A DNA stretch of 64,000 nt, taken from a gamma proteobacterium HdN1 (GTDB lineage Bacteria > Pseudomonadota > Gammaproteobacteria > Pseudomonadales > Ketobacteraceae). A program made the position numbers and the translations under genes. Below the pieces are notes generated by a model, which ran no database searches, was not told the DNA's origin, and worked only from the letters and a program-made list of their open reading frames with translations. Positions 7,915 to 17,800 of the stretch are shown here, one piece after another (the first letter of the stretch is position 1; every line of letters begins with the position of its first letter). The stretch spans positions 346,527-410,526 of the forward strand of contig FP929140.1 of the NCBI GenBank assembly GCA_000198515.1, in the 5' to 3' direction.

Positions 7915-9306
7915 ATGTCATACAGTTTTGCAGGAAAAGTAGCGATTGTTACCGGAGCCGGTGGTGGGCTTGGATTTGAATACGCAAAATACCTCGCGCA
8001 ACACGGCGCTAAAGTCGTCGTAAACGATCTAGGTGGCAGCACCTTTGGGCTGGATGGCGCAAAAAATTCTTCCGTTGCAGAAGCGGCGGCGCAAAAAATC
8101 CGTGCTGCAGGTGGTGAAGCCATCGCCAACGGCAATAGCGTAAGCGACGAGAAAGGCGCAAAGGCGATTATTGACCAAGCCATCAAGAAATGGGGCCGTG
8201 TCGATATCGTTATCAATAACGCCGGCATTGCGAGCACGCAAGTATTCCCGAACGTGGATACCAAAGAAATCAATTTGCACCTTGGCGTCCATGTGCTCGG
8301 TGCGGTCAATATGATGAAGGCAGCGTGGCCGCACATGGTCAAGCAGGGTGGTGGACGTATTATCAATACGTCATCTAGCTCGACGCTTGGCTTTAGCCCA
8401 CAAATCTCTTACCCAACCATGAAGTCGGCGCTGTTCGGCTTAACAAGAAATACCGCGCTGCTTGGGAAAGAGCAGAATATCCACGTGAACGTAATCCTGC
8501 CTGCGGCCTTTACTCGCCTAACCAATATGTTGCCGCCCAGCGCTTTCCGTGAACACCTTGAAAGAGACTTTCAGCCAGAGCGCTTGGCACCTGTGATTGC
8601 CTATCTGTGCCATGACTCTTGCGATATTAGCGGTGAGTTTTTCACCGTAGGTGGTGGCAAATTTGCGCGCCTCGTTTTCGCCGAAACTCCAGCCGCAGAA
8701 ATCGACATGAGCGTAGAGTCGGTGGCTTCGTCTATTCAGGGGATGATGGCGGATCGTCCGAATTTATCGCTGATGAAAACCTCTTTCGACGATTTGTTTA
8801 ACCTCGGTTTCAGCGAAGAAGAATACTCGATGTTCTACAACATGAGCGTTACGCAAGGCGAGCCTGCAGAAATCGAAAACTTTAAGCCTGTCGCAAAAAC
8901 CAGCGTAGATAACGTGTGGGATATCGTAGTGAAATCTCCCGTGGGAGATCAGAAAAGTGTTCTAACGCTAAAATCGCAGGGCAAAACCTTGGTTGGCAAC
9001 GCGATGAATGCAGAGTACGGTATGCAAGTTGCTGAGAAAGGTGAAATCAAAGGCCAGACGATCACTTGGAAAACCAAGATTACCAAGCCCGTTCCGCTCA
9101 CGCTGACGTATACCGGCGAGCTGGACGCCGATGACAACATGCAAGGGACGATGAAGCTTGGAATTTTTGGCGAATCGAAATTCATTGCTCGCCCAGTGAA
9201 AGACCAGCAAGCCCGTGAAACCGCTCAACAGCGTTTTCAGGAGCAGCAGGCAAATCCAGTACAAAAGAAAGGCTTGATTAAAAGATTGTTGGCGATGATC
9301 GACTGA
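7915..9306 (+). CDS. MFE-2-like short-chain dehydrogenase with a C-terminal beta-barrel-like domain
   Basis: 463 aa. The SDR part (1-300) has TGAGGGLG (13-20), VNDLGG (36-41) placing an Asp for NAD preference, NNAG (101-104), a serine cluster at 153-156 and the YxxxK pair Y166/K170. It resembles the (3R)-hydroxyacyl-CoA dehydrogenase unit of peroxisomal multifunctional enzyme 2. Residues about 330-435 form a separate segment of alternating strands (WDIVVKSPVG, LTLKSQGKTLVGNAM, TITWKTKITKPVPLTLTYTGEL, GTMKLGIFGESKF) that looks like a small lipocalin-like barrel. No hydratase domain is present. It probably oxidises a steroid or steroid side-chain hydroxyl, because KshA follows 61 bp downstream. 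Codon choice and strand match KshA, which supports an operon. The C-terminal domain's role is unknown. Confidence 0.85.
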   Translation: MSYSFAGKVAIVTGAGGGLGFEYAKYLAQHGAKVVVNDLGGSTFGLDGAKNSSVAEAAAQKIRAAGGEAIANGNSVSDEKGAKAIIDQAIKKWGRVDIVINNAGIASTQVFPNVDTKEINLHLGVHVLGAVNMMKAAWPHMVKQGGGRIINTSSSSTLGFSPQISYPTMKSALFGLTRNTALLGKEQNIHVNVILPAAFTRLTNMLPPSAFREHLERDFQPERLAPVIAYLCHDSCDISGEFFTVGGGKFARLVFAETPAAEIDMSVESVASSIQGMMADRPNLSLMKTSFDDLFNLGFSEEEYSMFYNMSVTQGEPAEIENFKPVAKTSVDNVWDIVVKSPVGDQKSVLTLKSQGKTLVGNAMNAEYGMQVAEKGEIKGQTITWKTKITKPVPLTLTYTGELDADDNMQGTMKLGIFGESKFIARPVKDQQARETAQQRFQEQQANPVQKKGLIKRLLAMID

Positions 9307-9367
9307 GTTTTACGGAGATCCCAGTCAGTTATTGCTGTCATGTCACAATAAAAAGAGAGGACTGATC

Positions 9368-10459
9368 ATGAGCAAATATGCCAAAATCGAAGCAGCCGTC
9401 ATTGAAGAGCGTTATGCACGTGGCTGGCACTGCATCGGAAAAGGTACAGACTATGGCAAAGAGCCGGTTCGACTTGATTATTTTGGAACCCGATTCGTTG
9501 CTTACCGTGGTGAAGATGGTCAGCTGATTGTGCTTGATGGCTTTTGCCCGCACATGGGCGCTGACCTTTCGGAAGGATATGTAGAAGGAAATTCGCTGCG
9601 TTGCCCGATGCATAGCTGGCGTTGGGGTGAAGACGGTGTTTGCGATGATATTCCATACGCCAAGAAAATCCCCTCGAAAGCCTGCATTAAATCTTGGCCG
9701 ATTTTGGAGCGCAATGGGTTGGTCTATATCTATAACGACCCAGAAGATAATGCCCCAATTCCAGAGCAAATGCCGCCGGTGATTGAAGCATGCTCCAGCG
9801 ATGATTGGTCTGATTGGCAAGTGGTCAAGATGGAAATCAAGACCAACGTCCGCGAGCTGGTGGACAACATGGCTGACAAAGCCCACTTTGGGCCGGTACA
9901 TGGTTCTGCCGCATTGAAATTTGAAAATGAGTTTGATCGTCACATCGCAATTCAGCGCATGGAAGGCAAGAGCCCGCGTCTTGCAGGCGATGCAATCCTG
10001 AAAACTGTGGCAACTTACTACGGCCCAGCCTACATGATCACCGAGATGAGCGGTGAGATGAACGGCGTGCCCGTTGAATCGAAACTCTTGGTTGCGCACA
10101 TCCCAACCACCACGGAAAGTTTCGATTTGCGTTTCGGCGTCATGGTGAAGCTGTTCCCCGGGATGACCAAAGAGCAGTCTGATGCGATGGTGAAAGGCTA
10201 CGTAGACCTTGCACAAGAAGCCTTCTTCGAAGATGTTGCCTACTGGCATACCAAAAAGCGCGTAGACAATCCGTTACTGTGCGATGGCGACGGCCCGATT
10301 TATCGCCTTCGCCAGTGGTACAACCAATTCTATGTGGATATTGCCGATGTTCCGACCATGTGGAACGAACCTAAGCATTACACCACGGATTCGGTGAACC
10401 CAATTCCCGTACAGAAGTCTAGCGCGTGGCCAAAAGGCAAGCAGCCTGTTGAAGCCTGA
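9368..10459 (+). CDS. kshA: 3-ketosteroid 9-alpha-hydroxylase oxygenase subunit (Rieske non-haem iron)
   Basis: 363 aa from the ATG at 9368, preceded by GAGAGG with 7-nt spacing; an upstream TTG at 9332 has no such site. The Rieske cluster ligands are C60-P-H62 and C79-P-M-H82. The mononuclear iron motif D-x3-D-x2-H-x4-H is complete (D166, D170, H173, H178 in VDNMADKAHFGPVHG). Size and motif layout match KshA, which with reductase KshB hydroxylates C9 of 4-androstene-3,17-dione-type steroids and so opens ring B. No reductase gene is in the window. It probably forms an operon with the preceding SDR and ends at a strong terminator. A cholesterol C7(8)-desaturase-type Rieske protein is the main alternative, but local genes favour KshA. 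Confidence 0.85.
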   Translation: MSKYAKIEAAVIEERYARGWHCIGKGTDYGKEPVRLDYFGTRFVAYRGEDGQLIVLDGFCPHMGADLSEGYVEGNSLRCPMHSWRWGEDGVCDDIPYAKKIPSKACIKSWPILERNGLVYIYNDPEDNAPIPEQMPPVIEACSSDDWSDWQVVKMEIKTNVRELVDNMADKAHFGPVHGSAALKFENEFDRHIAIQRMEGKSPRLAGDAILKTVATYYGPAYMITEMSGEMNGVPVESKLLVAHIPTTTESFDLRFGVMVKLFPGMTKEQSDAMVKGYVDLAQEAFFEDVAYWHTKKRVDNPLLCDGDGPIYRLRQWYNQFYVDIADVPTMWNEPKHYTTDSVNPIPVQKSSAWPKGKQPVEA

Positions 10460-10505
10460 TCGGCTAAACCGGACGTAATCCTTCGTATAACGTAGCAAGT
10501 AAAGG

Positions 10506-10537
10506 GCGGTGCTTTCTTCGGGAAGCGCCGCTTTTTT
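10506..10537 (+). terminator. Rho-independent terminator after kshA
   Basis: GC-rich hairpin GCGGTGCTTTC / GAAGCGCCGC closed by a TTCG-type loop and followed by six T residues, 46 bp after the kshA stop. Confidence 0.85.
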
Positions 10538-10584
10538 GTATTTGACAGCGCTTTGGAAGGCGCACAGAACGAGGTAGCAATAGA

Positions 10585-10974
10585 ATGGACAATGAAAAGT
10601 TTTTACGGGTACTGGCACGTATTCTTCTGGGAATAGGCGCGCTTTTCTATCTTTTGTATGCGGTGTATTTACCACTCCCGCAGTGGTTTGAGGCGGCGGG
10701 CGCAGAGCGTGGCAACACAGGAATTCTGTTCTACTGCCTTGCGACGGCGGGAGCCGCATTTGTGGTTTGGGGGATCTTGCTCGGTAAACTAGGCGAACAG
10801 GGCTTGGGCCGCAAGCAGGTATTATCGGCGAGCGCAATCGGTTTGGGCATGCTTGCGCTCATGCGGTTGGGTACCGTGCTATTCCCTCATCCCCCGTTTG
10901 ATGGCCTAGTGGTGGTTCCCGCGATAGAATGCGTGGTGTTTGCGCTGGTCGCGATCAAACTCTATCGCGCTTAA
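10585..10974 (+). CDS. Small integral membrane protein of unknown function
   Basis: 129 aa with four hydrophobic helices (near residues 8-30, 45-65, 80-98 and 105-126) joined by short loops; the C-terminus (KLYRA) is probably cytoplasmic. No family motif was recognised. It starts at ATG 10585 after the kshA terminator, so it is transcribed separately, and lies 40 bp before the YhiN-type flavoprotein gene in the same direction. No function is proposed. Confidence 0.75.
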   Translation: MDNEKFLRVLARILLGIGALFYLLYAVYLPLPQWFEAAGAERGNTGILFYCLATAGAAFVVWGILLGKLGEQGLGRKQVLSASAIGLGMLALMRLGTVLFPHPPFDGLVVVPAIECVVFALVAIKLYRA

Positions 10975-11014
10975 GCGTGAGCTGTTGGGAACCCGAACTT
11001 TTTAGTGAGCCGTA

Positions 11015-12205
11015 ATGCAAACACGTGGATATGACGTAGTCGTAATTGGCGCAGGTGCAGCGGGCCTTCAATGCGCAGCGCTCGCGGCGCAGCGTGGCCG
11101 GCGTGTTTTGGTGCTGGAGCGCAGTGCAAAACCGGGTCGAAAAATCCTAATGTCCGGCGGTGGTCGCTGCAACTTTACTAACCTCGACGTTACGCCCGCC
11201 AACTATTTGTCTGAAAACCCACATTTCTGCAAATCAGCCTTGTCGCGCTACACGCAGTGGGATTTTATTGATCTGGTTGCTAAGCACGGTGTTGCTTGGC
11301 ATGAGAAAAAACTCGGCCAATTATTTTGTGATCATGGAGCAGAAGATATTCTGAATCTTTTGCTGAAGGAGTGCGAGATCGCAGGAGTTACGATCAAGAC
11401 TCGTTGCGAGATTCAGGAATTGGATGGGCAAGATCCCTTTTCGATACTCACAAGCTTGGGGCGATTTGAGGCTGATTCTGTTGTTATTGCCAGTGGCGGC
11501 CTGTCGATTCCGAGCATGGGTAGCACAGGTTTTGGTTATCAGGTCGCGCGGCAGTTCGGATTAAACGTATTGCCGCAGCGAGCGGGGCTTGTGCCGTTTA
11601 CCTTTAGCGATGCGGTTGGGGCGATGGCAAAGCGATTGAGCGGCCTCTCTCTGGAGGTTGTACTGGAGAATTCTAGGCAATCTTTTCGCGAAGACCTTCT
11701 GTTCACGCATCGCGGTTTAAGCGGCCCCGCTGTACTGCAGCTTTCCTCGTGGTGGCGTGAGGGGGAGAGTGTTACCGCGAATCTCTTGCCCGCAATAGAT
11801 GCGACGGGATGGCTGCAAACCTGCAAGCGCGAGCAGCCAAAATCCTTACTGAGGTCGATCATTTCGGAACACATCCCTCGCAAGCTGGTTTTAGAGCTGG
11901 AAGCGTTTTGGTGGCCTGCTTTTGCTGAAACTCCCCTCGCAGAAATCAGCAATAAAAACCTCGACGCAATCGCTACAAAAATAAACGCATGGCAATTAAA
12001 GCCCGCTGGCACGGAAGGTTATCGAACCGCAGAAGTCACCTTGGGCGGCGTGGATACCAAAGAGCTGTCTTCACGCACGATGGAAGCAACGAAGAAGTCT
12101 GGGTTATTTTTTATCGGTGAGGTGATAGACGTCACCGGATGGCTAGGCGGATATAATTTTCAGTGGGCTTGGTCCTCCGCATACGCTGCGGCAATGGCGG
12201 TTTGA
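11015..12205 (+). CDS. HI0933/YhiN family FAD-dependent oxidoreductase
   Basis: 396 aa. An FAD Rossmann motif is at the N-terminus (VVVIGAGAAGLQCAALAAQRG), followed by the diagnostic KPGRKILMSGGGRCNFTN of the HI0933/YhiN family. The C-terminus carries the second FAD contact GEVIDVTGWLGGYNFQWAWSSA. These are soluble flavoproteins, often annotated as aminoacetone oxidase family, whose physiological reaction is not settled. The start ATG at 11015 agrees with family length. It lies 24 bp upstream of the YeeZ-like gene, so the two are probably co-transcribed. Confidence 0.9.
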   Translation: MQTRGYDVVVIGAGAAGLQCAALAAQRGRRVLVLERSAKPGRKILMSGGGRCNFTNLDVTPANYLSENPHFCKSALSRYTQWDFIDLVAKHGVAWHEKKLGQLFCDHGAEDILNLLLKECEIAGVTIKTRCEIQELDGQDPFSILTSLGRFEADSVVIASGGLSIPSMGSTGFGYQVARQFGLNVLPQRAGLVPFTFSDAVGAMAKRLSGLSLEVVLENSRQSFREDLLFTHRGLSGPAVLQLSSWWREGESVTANLLPAIDATGWLQTCKREQPKSLLRSIISEHIPRKLVLELEAFWWPAFAETPLAEISNKNLDAIATKINAWQLKPAGTEGYRTAEVTLGGVDTKELSSRTMEATKKSGLFFIGEVIDVTGWLGGYNFQWAWSSAYAAAMAV

Positions 12206-12229
12206 ATGGCATTCTGGGAGTATTAAAAA

Positions 12230-13126
12230 ATGGAAAAAATGCCAGTTTTGTGGTGCATTGGTTGTGGAGATATCGGCTCTGGTGTAGGTACAGCGCTTGG
12301 GGCCAAAAATTGGGAAGTCATCGGCGTGCGACGCCATCCGCAGGCGGCTTCGTTTTCGCAGCTTGCAGTGGACGTTATCAATGCTCCGAACGATTTGCGG
12401 AAATTGCCCTCGCCGGACTATGTGTTGTACACGCTTACGCCGTCGGAGCGCAGCGAAGGTGCTTATACTGCGGCGTATGATCAGGCAGTGCAATCCGTGT
12501 TGAGCCTGCTGCCAGCCACATTAAAGCGCTTTTTTCTGGTGTCGAGTACGAGCGTGTACCCACAACAGAACGGTGAGTGGGTGGATGAGCAGTCACCCGT
12601 TGCCCATAGCGGGTTTGCTGCGCGCGCACTCTTGGCGGGTGAGCAGCACGCGCTGAATGGAGCGCTTCCCGCCAGTGTTATTCGGCTTTCCGGGATCTAC
12701 GGGCCGGGCCGTGACTGGTTGGTTCGACGTGCAAAAGCCGATACGCCAGTTGTGAAAGAACCACCGAAGTGGACCAATCGAATACACCGTGACGATGCGG
12801 TAGGATTTCTTGTACACCTGTTGGAGCGTGTGGAGCAGGGGCAGGAAGTTGAGCCTTTGTATCTGGCAACAGATAGCCACCCGGCAACCGAGTGGGAAGT
12901 AATGAGCTTTCTACATCAGCAGCTCGGCCTTCCTGATCCACGAATTGCTACTGCCGAAGCAGATCCGAAGATGAATAAGCGCTTGCGAAATACGCAAATG
13001 CTGGCGTCTGGCTATACCTTGCGCTACCCAAGCTTTCAGCAAGGATATGCATCGCCTACGCCCTCTCTCAATACGCCTCCAGCAGTCCTCCAAAACAGTC
13101 CTCCAAAAAGCTCCTCCCAAAACTGA
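12230..13126 (+). CDS. YeeZ-like extended SDR / NAD-dependent epimerase family protein
   Basis: 298 aa. The N-terminal nucleotide motif is atypical (IGCGDIGSGVG), as in YeeZ-type proteins. VSSTSVYPQQNGEWVDE and RLSGIYGPGRDWL match the epimerase fold, and IHRDDAVGFLVHLLE is the usual late motif. The substrate is unknown. The last 15 residues come from a threefold 13-bp duplication (13085-13123, TCCTCCAAAA-type units) that looks like a recent extension of the 3' end. It follows the YhiN gene by 24 bp. A 395-bp gene-free region follows. Confidence 0.85.
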   Translation: MEKMPVLWCIGCGDIGSGVGTALGAKNWEVIGVRRHPQAASFSQLAVDVINAPNDLRKLPSPDYVLYTLTPSERSEGAYTAAYDQAVQSVLSLLPATLKRFFLVSSTSVYPQQNGEWVDEQSPVAHSGFAARALLAGEQHALNGALPASVIRLSGIYGPGRDWLVRRAKADTPVVKEPPKWTNRIHRDDAVGFLVHLLERVEQGQEVEPLYLATDSHPATEWEVMSFLHQQLGLPDPRIATAEADPKMNKRLRNTQMLASGYTLRYPSFQQGYASPTPSLNTPPAVLQNSPPKSSSQN

Positions 13127-13521
13127 TCCTTCAAACTTGTGAACTAGATCACGCGAAAAACACCGTAAACTTTCTGGCGGTATGGCGATTTTTGATGAAA
13201 AAGCGCCTAAGTCATTGATCTGTAAAACCGCAAATTCGTCAAAAACATGTGATTGATTTTCCACGAATTGCATCACATTTCGAGGCGTGCAATTCAAAAA
13301 TAGACCCCCTATATTCCAATCGTGAGCGCGGCAAACACGGCTTCTCAAGCAAGCTTTAAAGGCTTGAGAGCAGTAACGCGAAGCCTGTAACGCGCAATTT
13401 TGTGCCTGATGTAGATGCTTTTTAAGATGAGTTTTCTAAGAAGCAAAATACGAATTACAGGCACCTTTTTTTAGCGAATTTTTAGCGAATTACGATCTAC
13501 CGATCGCCAGGGGTCTTCATC
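13127..13521. other. 395-bp intergenic region before the lipoprotein gene
   Basis: No gene is seen. It holds a CRP-like palindrome (13138-13153), widely spaced ATGTGAT/ATCACAT arms (13247-13253 and 13272-13278), an 8-bp hairpin TCTCAAGC/GCTTGAGA (13343-13369) and an 11-bp tandem duplication TTTAGCGAATT (13470-13491). The region is AT-rich relative to the genes and probably carries the lipoprotein promoter. Confidence 0.6.
13138..13153. promoter_or_regulatory. CRP-like binding site
   Basis: TGTGAACTAGATCACG fits TGTGA-N6-TCACA with one mismatch. It lies 12 bp after the YeeZ-like stop and 369 bp before the lipoprotein start, so its target promoter is uncertain. Confidence 0.35.
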
Positions 13522-14592
13522 ATGTCAGCAGTCAATGTAAACCTAGTTTCAAACGCCACTTCTTCCAAAGCAGCTTCTTCTAAAGTGGCTTCTTCCAAAG
13601 CCATTTTGGGCGCAGCGCTTCTGGGCCTTGCGCTGACTGGTTGCGGCGGTGGTGGCGGCAGCAGTTCAGGTGGCGATGCCGGCATGACGGGAAATACCCA
13701 AGCGGGCAATAGCACCAACCAAATTCGTGAAGGCCGTTTCCTAGATGCTGCGGTTTCTAATGCACGCTATGTAACGCTTACCCCAGATGGCAAAGTTTCC
13801 ATGAGCGGCTTCACCGCAGAAGATGGCAGCTTTTTCTTCCGCGATGGCGAAACGGTCAGCTTCTTTATTGGCGATATTCTGCTAGGCAAAGCCGCAGCGG
13901 CAGGAATTGTGACTCCTTCGGCGCTGGTCGATGGTGCAAACAGCTCGGACGCACTTCCGAACATGCTGCGCTTTCTGCAAACGCTGGACACCGATGCTGA
14001 CCCTTACAACGGCATTCAGATCAGCTCGCTGGTACACGAACATTCCACCAACCTGAAAGTCGATTTCGATCGCCTGAAAGGGGATTTTGAAGTGCAGTCA
14101 GCGCTCACCGGTCTGCTCGCCATGGCAACCAACAGCCCGACCATGCCCACAGTATTCGCAGCACTGGATCACTTCCGCACCACCATGCTGAATGCGTATG
14201 ACAGCAACAGCGGCGAAACGGTATTGAACCTTGTGGGCACCAAATGGCGCAGCACCTTCAGCTCCGAGGCCTGCGGTGACACCAGCGTAGAACTGACCCA
14301 CACCTTCAACAAACTGGGCCACTTCACCACCGGCTACCACGACCTGAAACAGCGCGACGACGGCAGCTGCAAAGGAAGCTCGCTGGCGGTATTGATGGCA
14401 CTGTATGAGAACGACGACATGTTCAGCTGCGCCAACGGCTGCAGCCTGACCGACCTGAACCGCACGGTACGAATCAACGGGCCGGAAGCACACGATGCCA
14501 CCATCGTTCACGCACCGGGCACCTCCACCATCACCATCATTCACCAGTATGACGACGGCCGCGAAGTGCTGGAAACCATGAAAAAAGTATAA
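13522..14592 (+). CDS. Outer-membrane or periplasmic lipoprotein of unknown function
   Basis: 356 aa. A long n-region (SSKAASSKVASSKA, encoded by a threefold near-repeat) leads to a hydrophobic helix and lipobox LALTGC with the acceptor Cys near residue 41, then a GGGGGSSSGG flexible tether. The body has a segment typical of gammaproteobacterial lipoproteins (FLDAAVSNARYVT, GFTAEDGSFFFRDGETVSFFIGDILLG), and four cysteines near the C-terminus (EACGD, GSCKG, FSCANGC) likely form disulfides. Its role is unknown. It ends with its own terminator (14622-14645), so it is monocistronic. Confidence 0.8.
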   Translation: MSAVNVNLVSNATSSKAASSKVASSKAILGAALLGLALTGCGGGGGSSSGGDAGMTGNTQAGNSTNQIREGRFLDAAVSNARYVTLTPDGKVSMSGFTAEDGSFFFRDGETVSFFIGDILLGKAAAAGIVTPSALVDGANSSDALPNMLRFLQTLDTDADPYNGIQISSLVHEHSTNLKVDFDRLKGDFEVQSALTGLLAMATNSPTMPTVFAALDHFRTTMLNAYDSNSGETVLNLVGTKWRSTFSSEACGDTSVELTHTFNKLGHFTTGYHDLKQRDDGSCKGSSLAVLMALYENDDMFSCANGCSLTDLNRTVRINGPEAHDATIVHAPGTSTITIIHQYDDGREVLETMKKV

Positions 14593-14621
14593 CAACGACG
14601 AAGATGACCCCAACTTCGCTG

Positions 14622-14645
14622 AGCCCCGGAAACGGGGCTTTTTTA
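14622..14645 (+). terminator. Rho-independent terminator after the lipoprotein gene
   Basis: AGCCCCG-gaaa-CGGGGCT followed by TTTTT, a textbook hairpin with a tetraloop, 30 bp after the stop codon. Confidence 0.92.
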
Positions 14646-14829
14646 TTAAGCGCCCTTAAATCAGCACATTCACCCTGCGTGTCAACTTAAGCCTGCACCG
14701 CCACGCCTGCCTGACTTATTGGCATAAAACCGTGACTCACACCACAAACCGCGCAATCTCTACTCGCATGATCCACTAAGCGATGGGTAAGATTCTGGTG
14801 CTCTATGTGGTTTTTTTGGCCCACGAGCC

Positions 14830-17800
14830 TTGGAAATAAATAATAATAATAGAACCCGATACAAGGAAGAATATCGTGAACTCACCGTCCACCGTCCACC
14901 GTCCACCGTCCACCGTCCACCGTCCACCGTCCACCGTCCACCGTTTCTAATTAATCCTCTCAGCCTCGCCGTGTCCGCTGGATTGCTTTTTGCGCACTCC
15001 GGCATTGTTGCTGCCGGCTGCGACACAAGCCTTATCACCGCGAACCTAGCCGAACCGCGTTCTCAGTGCGTGGAACAGTGTAGCAAGGATTTTAATGGCC
15101 ACACCAGCATGGACTGTACGAGGGTGCATGTTGAGAACACGGTTTGCCCAGAATATTGCGCGCAAGCAAGAGACGATAGCTGTGAGTCTTTCGCGGGGAA
15201 CCCCATTAATCTCTCTGACGGTTCCAAATACCAAGAAGAAACCGACTACGTGGGGGGCGGAAGTAATCCACTTGAAATTCGCCGCCATTTTCGAAGCATC
15301 GGGAATCGAGATTCTGCGTTTGGATACAACTGGTCTGGGCTGGTTTCAAGCCGAGTGGAGGTTCGCTTTACGCAAAAAGATGGAGATGTGTTTAACGTCG
15401 TAAAGCAAGACGGAAGCATCGTCTCGTTTTATTGGGCGGATGTGGTTAATAACACGATCGTTATCGTCCCGTACAAGTCTACCGTCGCGGACAAACTATC
15501 CATGTTTCAAGAGGCGGGTGCTTGGGTTTTGAATTTTACCTCAAGCGACGGCACGGTTGATCGCTACGATATCAATATGACCGAGTATGGCAACACGAAT
15601 CGCTATACGTCAAAACTGCTTTGGCGGCAATTTACGACCGGAGAAAAGCACTACTTTTCTTACGCAAGCGACGGCACGCTGGACAGCATTGCGGATGACT
15701 TTGGCAACAAGCTGCAATACACCTACCATCCATCCTCTCACCATGTTGCCTCCATCGCCGTAACGCCCGGGAATCGGGTCTATCGCTATGACTATGATGC
15801 AAACGGGAATCTAACGCACGTCTATTTCCCCGATGATACCCCTGCTAACACCACGGATGACCCCTTCAAGCGTTATCATTACGAAGATGCCAGATTCACG
15901 CACTACCTGACGGGCATTACGGATGAGCGAGGGAAACGGTACGCGACTTTTGCTTACAATGAGGATGGAAAGGCGATTTCAACAGAGCATGCTGGTGGCG
16001 TTGATAAAGTCGAAGTCGTGAGCTACGCAGAGCCAAATGGCGGTGTTCGAGTTCGCAATGCGCTCGGAAAAGACACGATCTACCGCTATACAAAAACAGG
16101 CTCGGGTGCAAGCACCTCAAAACGTTTAACAGCGGTAGACGGGCAGGCCAGCTCCAACTGCGCCGCGTCCAACTCAACCTATAGCTACGACGCTAATGGG
16201 TTCCGAGACAAAATTACCGATGGCCGCGGATTTGTGACCGACCTTGACCATAACGCCCTAGGTCAGGAAATCCGCCGCACCGAAGCGCTCGGACAGCAAG
16301 AACAGCGCACAACAGAAACCGACTGGTATCCCGGCGGCACTATCAAAGAAATCCGCGCACCGGGCAAAACTACACGCTTTACGTACACTCAAGGTAACGG
16401 CCTTGGCAGGCTCACAAGCCGTACCGAAATCGACACGACCACTCACAGTGCGCCCTATGCAACGCAAGGGCTCAGCCGCACGTGGAGTTATTCGTACACC
16501 TACCATGATGCGCCTGCCAACCTGAAGGTTGCCACCGTAACGGTCGATGGCCCGCGCGCGGATGTAAACGATACCACGGTTCAACATCTAAATCCCGCCG
16601 GACAGGTCGATCGGATTGAGCAGCATAGCGGCTCCGGAGCGCCACTGGTTACGGAAATCACCGCCTTTACCGCCGAGGGCCTCCCCCAAACGGTCGTCGA
16701 TCCGAACGGCATTGTGACTCAACTTAGCTACACCCCACGCGGCTGGCTAAAAACCCGCACCACGACCACCCCGAAAGGCCCGATCACCACCACCTACGAA
16801 TACGATAACGCGGGCCAAGTCACTAAAACCATCTTGCCCACCGGCGTTGCGCTGAACTATCTCTACGACGACGCCCATCGCCTGCAAGAAATCAGCACTG
16901 ACGATAACGAGCGTATCACGTGGGAGCTTACCGCTTTGGGTGACCGGCGTATGGAGCGCGTGCAATCCAGCTCTGGCAGTTTACGGCGAATCGTCCATCA
17001 AGAATTTGACGACCTTGGCCGCCTCTGGAAACGCTTTGGTGTGCAGGATCAAGTGCTGGAAACTTATGGCTACGATGCTAACGGCAATCCGGAAACCACC
17101 ACCGACGCCAACCAACGCACCATCACCCGCGCCTTCGACGGCCTCAACCGCCTGCGCAGCGTTACGGAACGTGATACCGGTGCCACCCAATACGAATATA
17201 ATGCGCAAGATCAGCTCGTCGCGCTCACCGATCCCAACGGCTTAACCACCTCGTGGGTCGTGGATGGCTTTGGCCGCAAAATCCAAGAAACTAGCCCAGA
17301 TCGCGGCACTACAGTGTATCGTTATGATCTGGCCGATAACCTGATCCAGAAAACCGACGCCCGCAACAGCGTTACAAAATACAGCTATGACGCCCTCAAT
17401 CGCCTGACCGAAATTCAATATCCGGCCAGTGCGCAAGACAACGTCAGCCTAAAATACGACGAAACCAGTCTTCCAACGGCAAATGGTTCTGTTGCCCACA
17501 AAGGCAAAGGCCGCTTAACTTCGGCAATCGTTGCCAACGGCGATAAAACCCAATGGGCCTACGATGCGCTCGGTAATATCACGAATGACGTGCGGGTACA
17601 GGCAGGCAAAACCTTCCAAACCACCTACACGTATAACGCGGCAGGTCAGCTTATAACTCTTGGCTACCCCAGCGGGCGAGAGCTTAGCTATGGCTACGAC
17701 AATAAAGGCCGTATCCACCAACTCCGCAGCCGCACCAGCAGCACGGCAAGCTGGACGACTCTTGCGAATAACCTAAGCTACGAACCCTTCGGCCCCCTCA

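Noticed and set aside
14883-14945. First impression of a CRISPR-like or clustered repeat
   Set aside because: The units are 7 bp with no spacers; it is a simple tandem array.
14760-15038. Minus-strand frame encoding GGRWTVD repeats over the heptamer array
   Set aside because: Repetition comes only from the array; there is no start context, and it is antisense to the Rhs gene.
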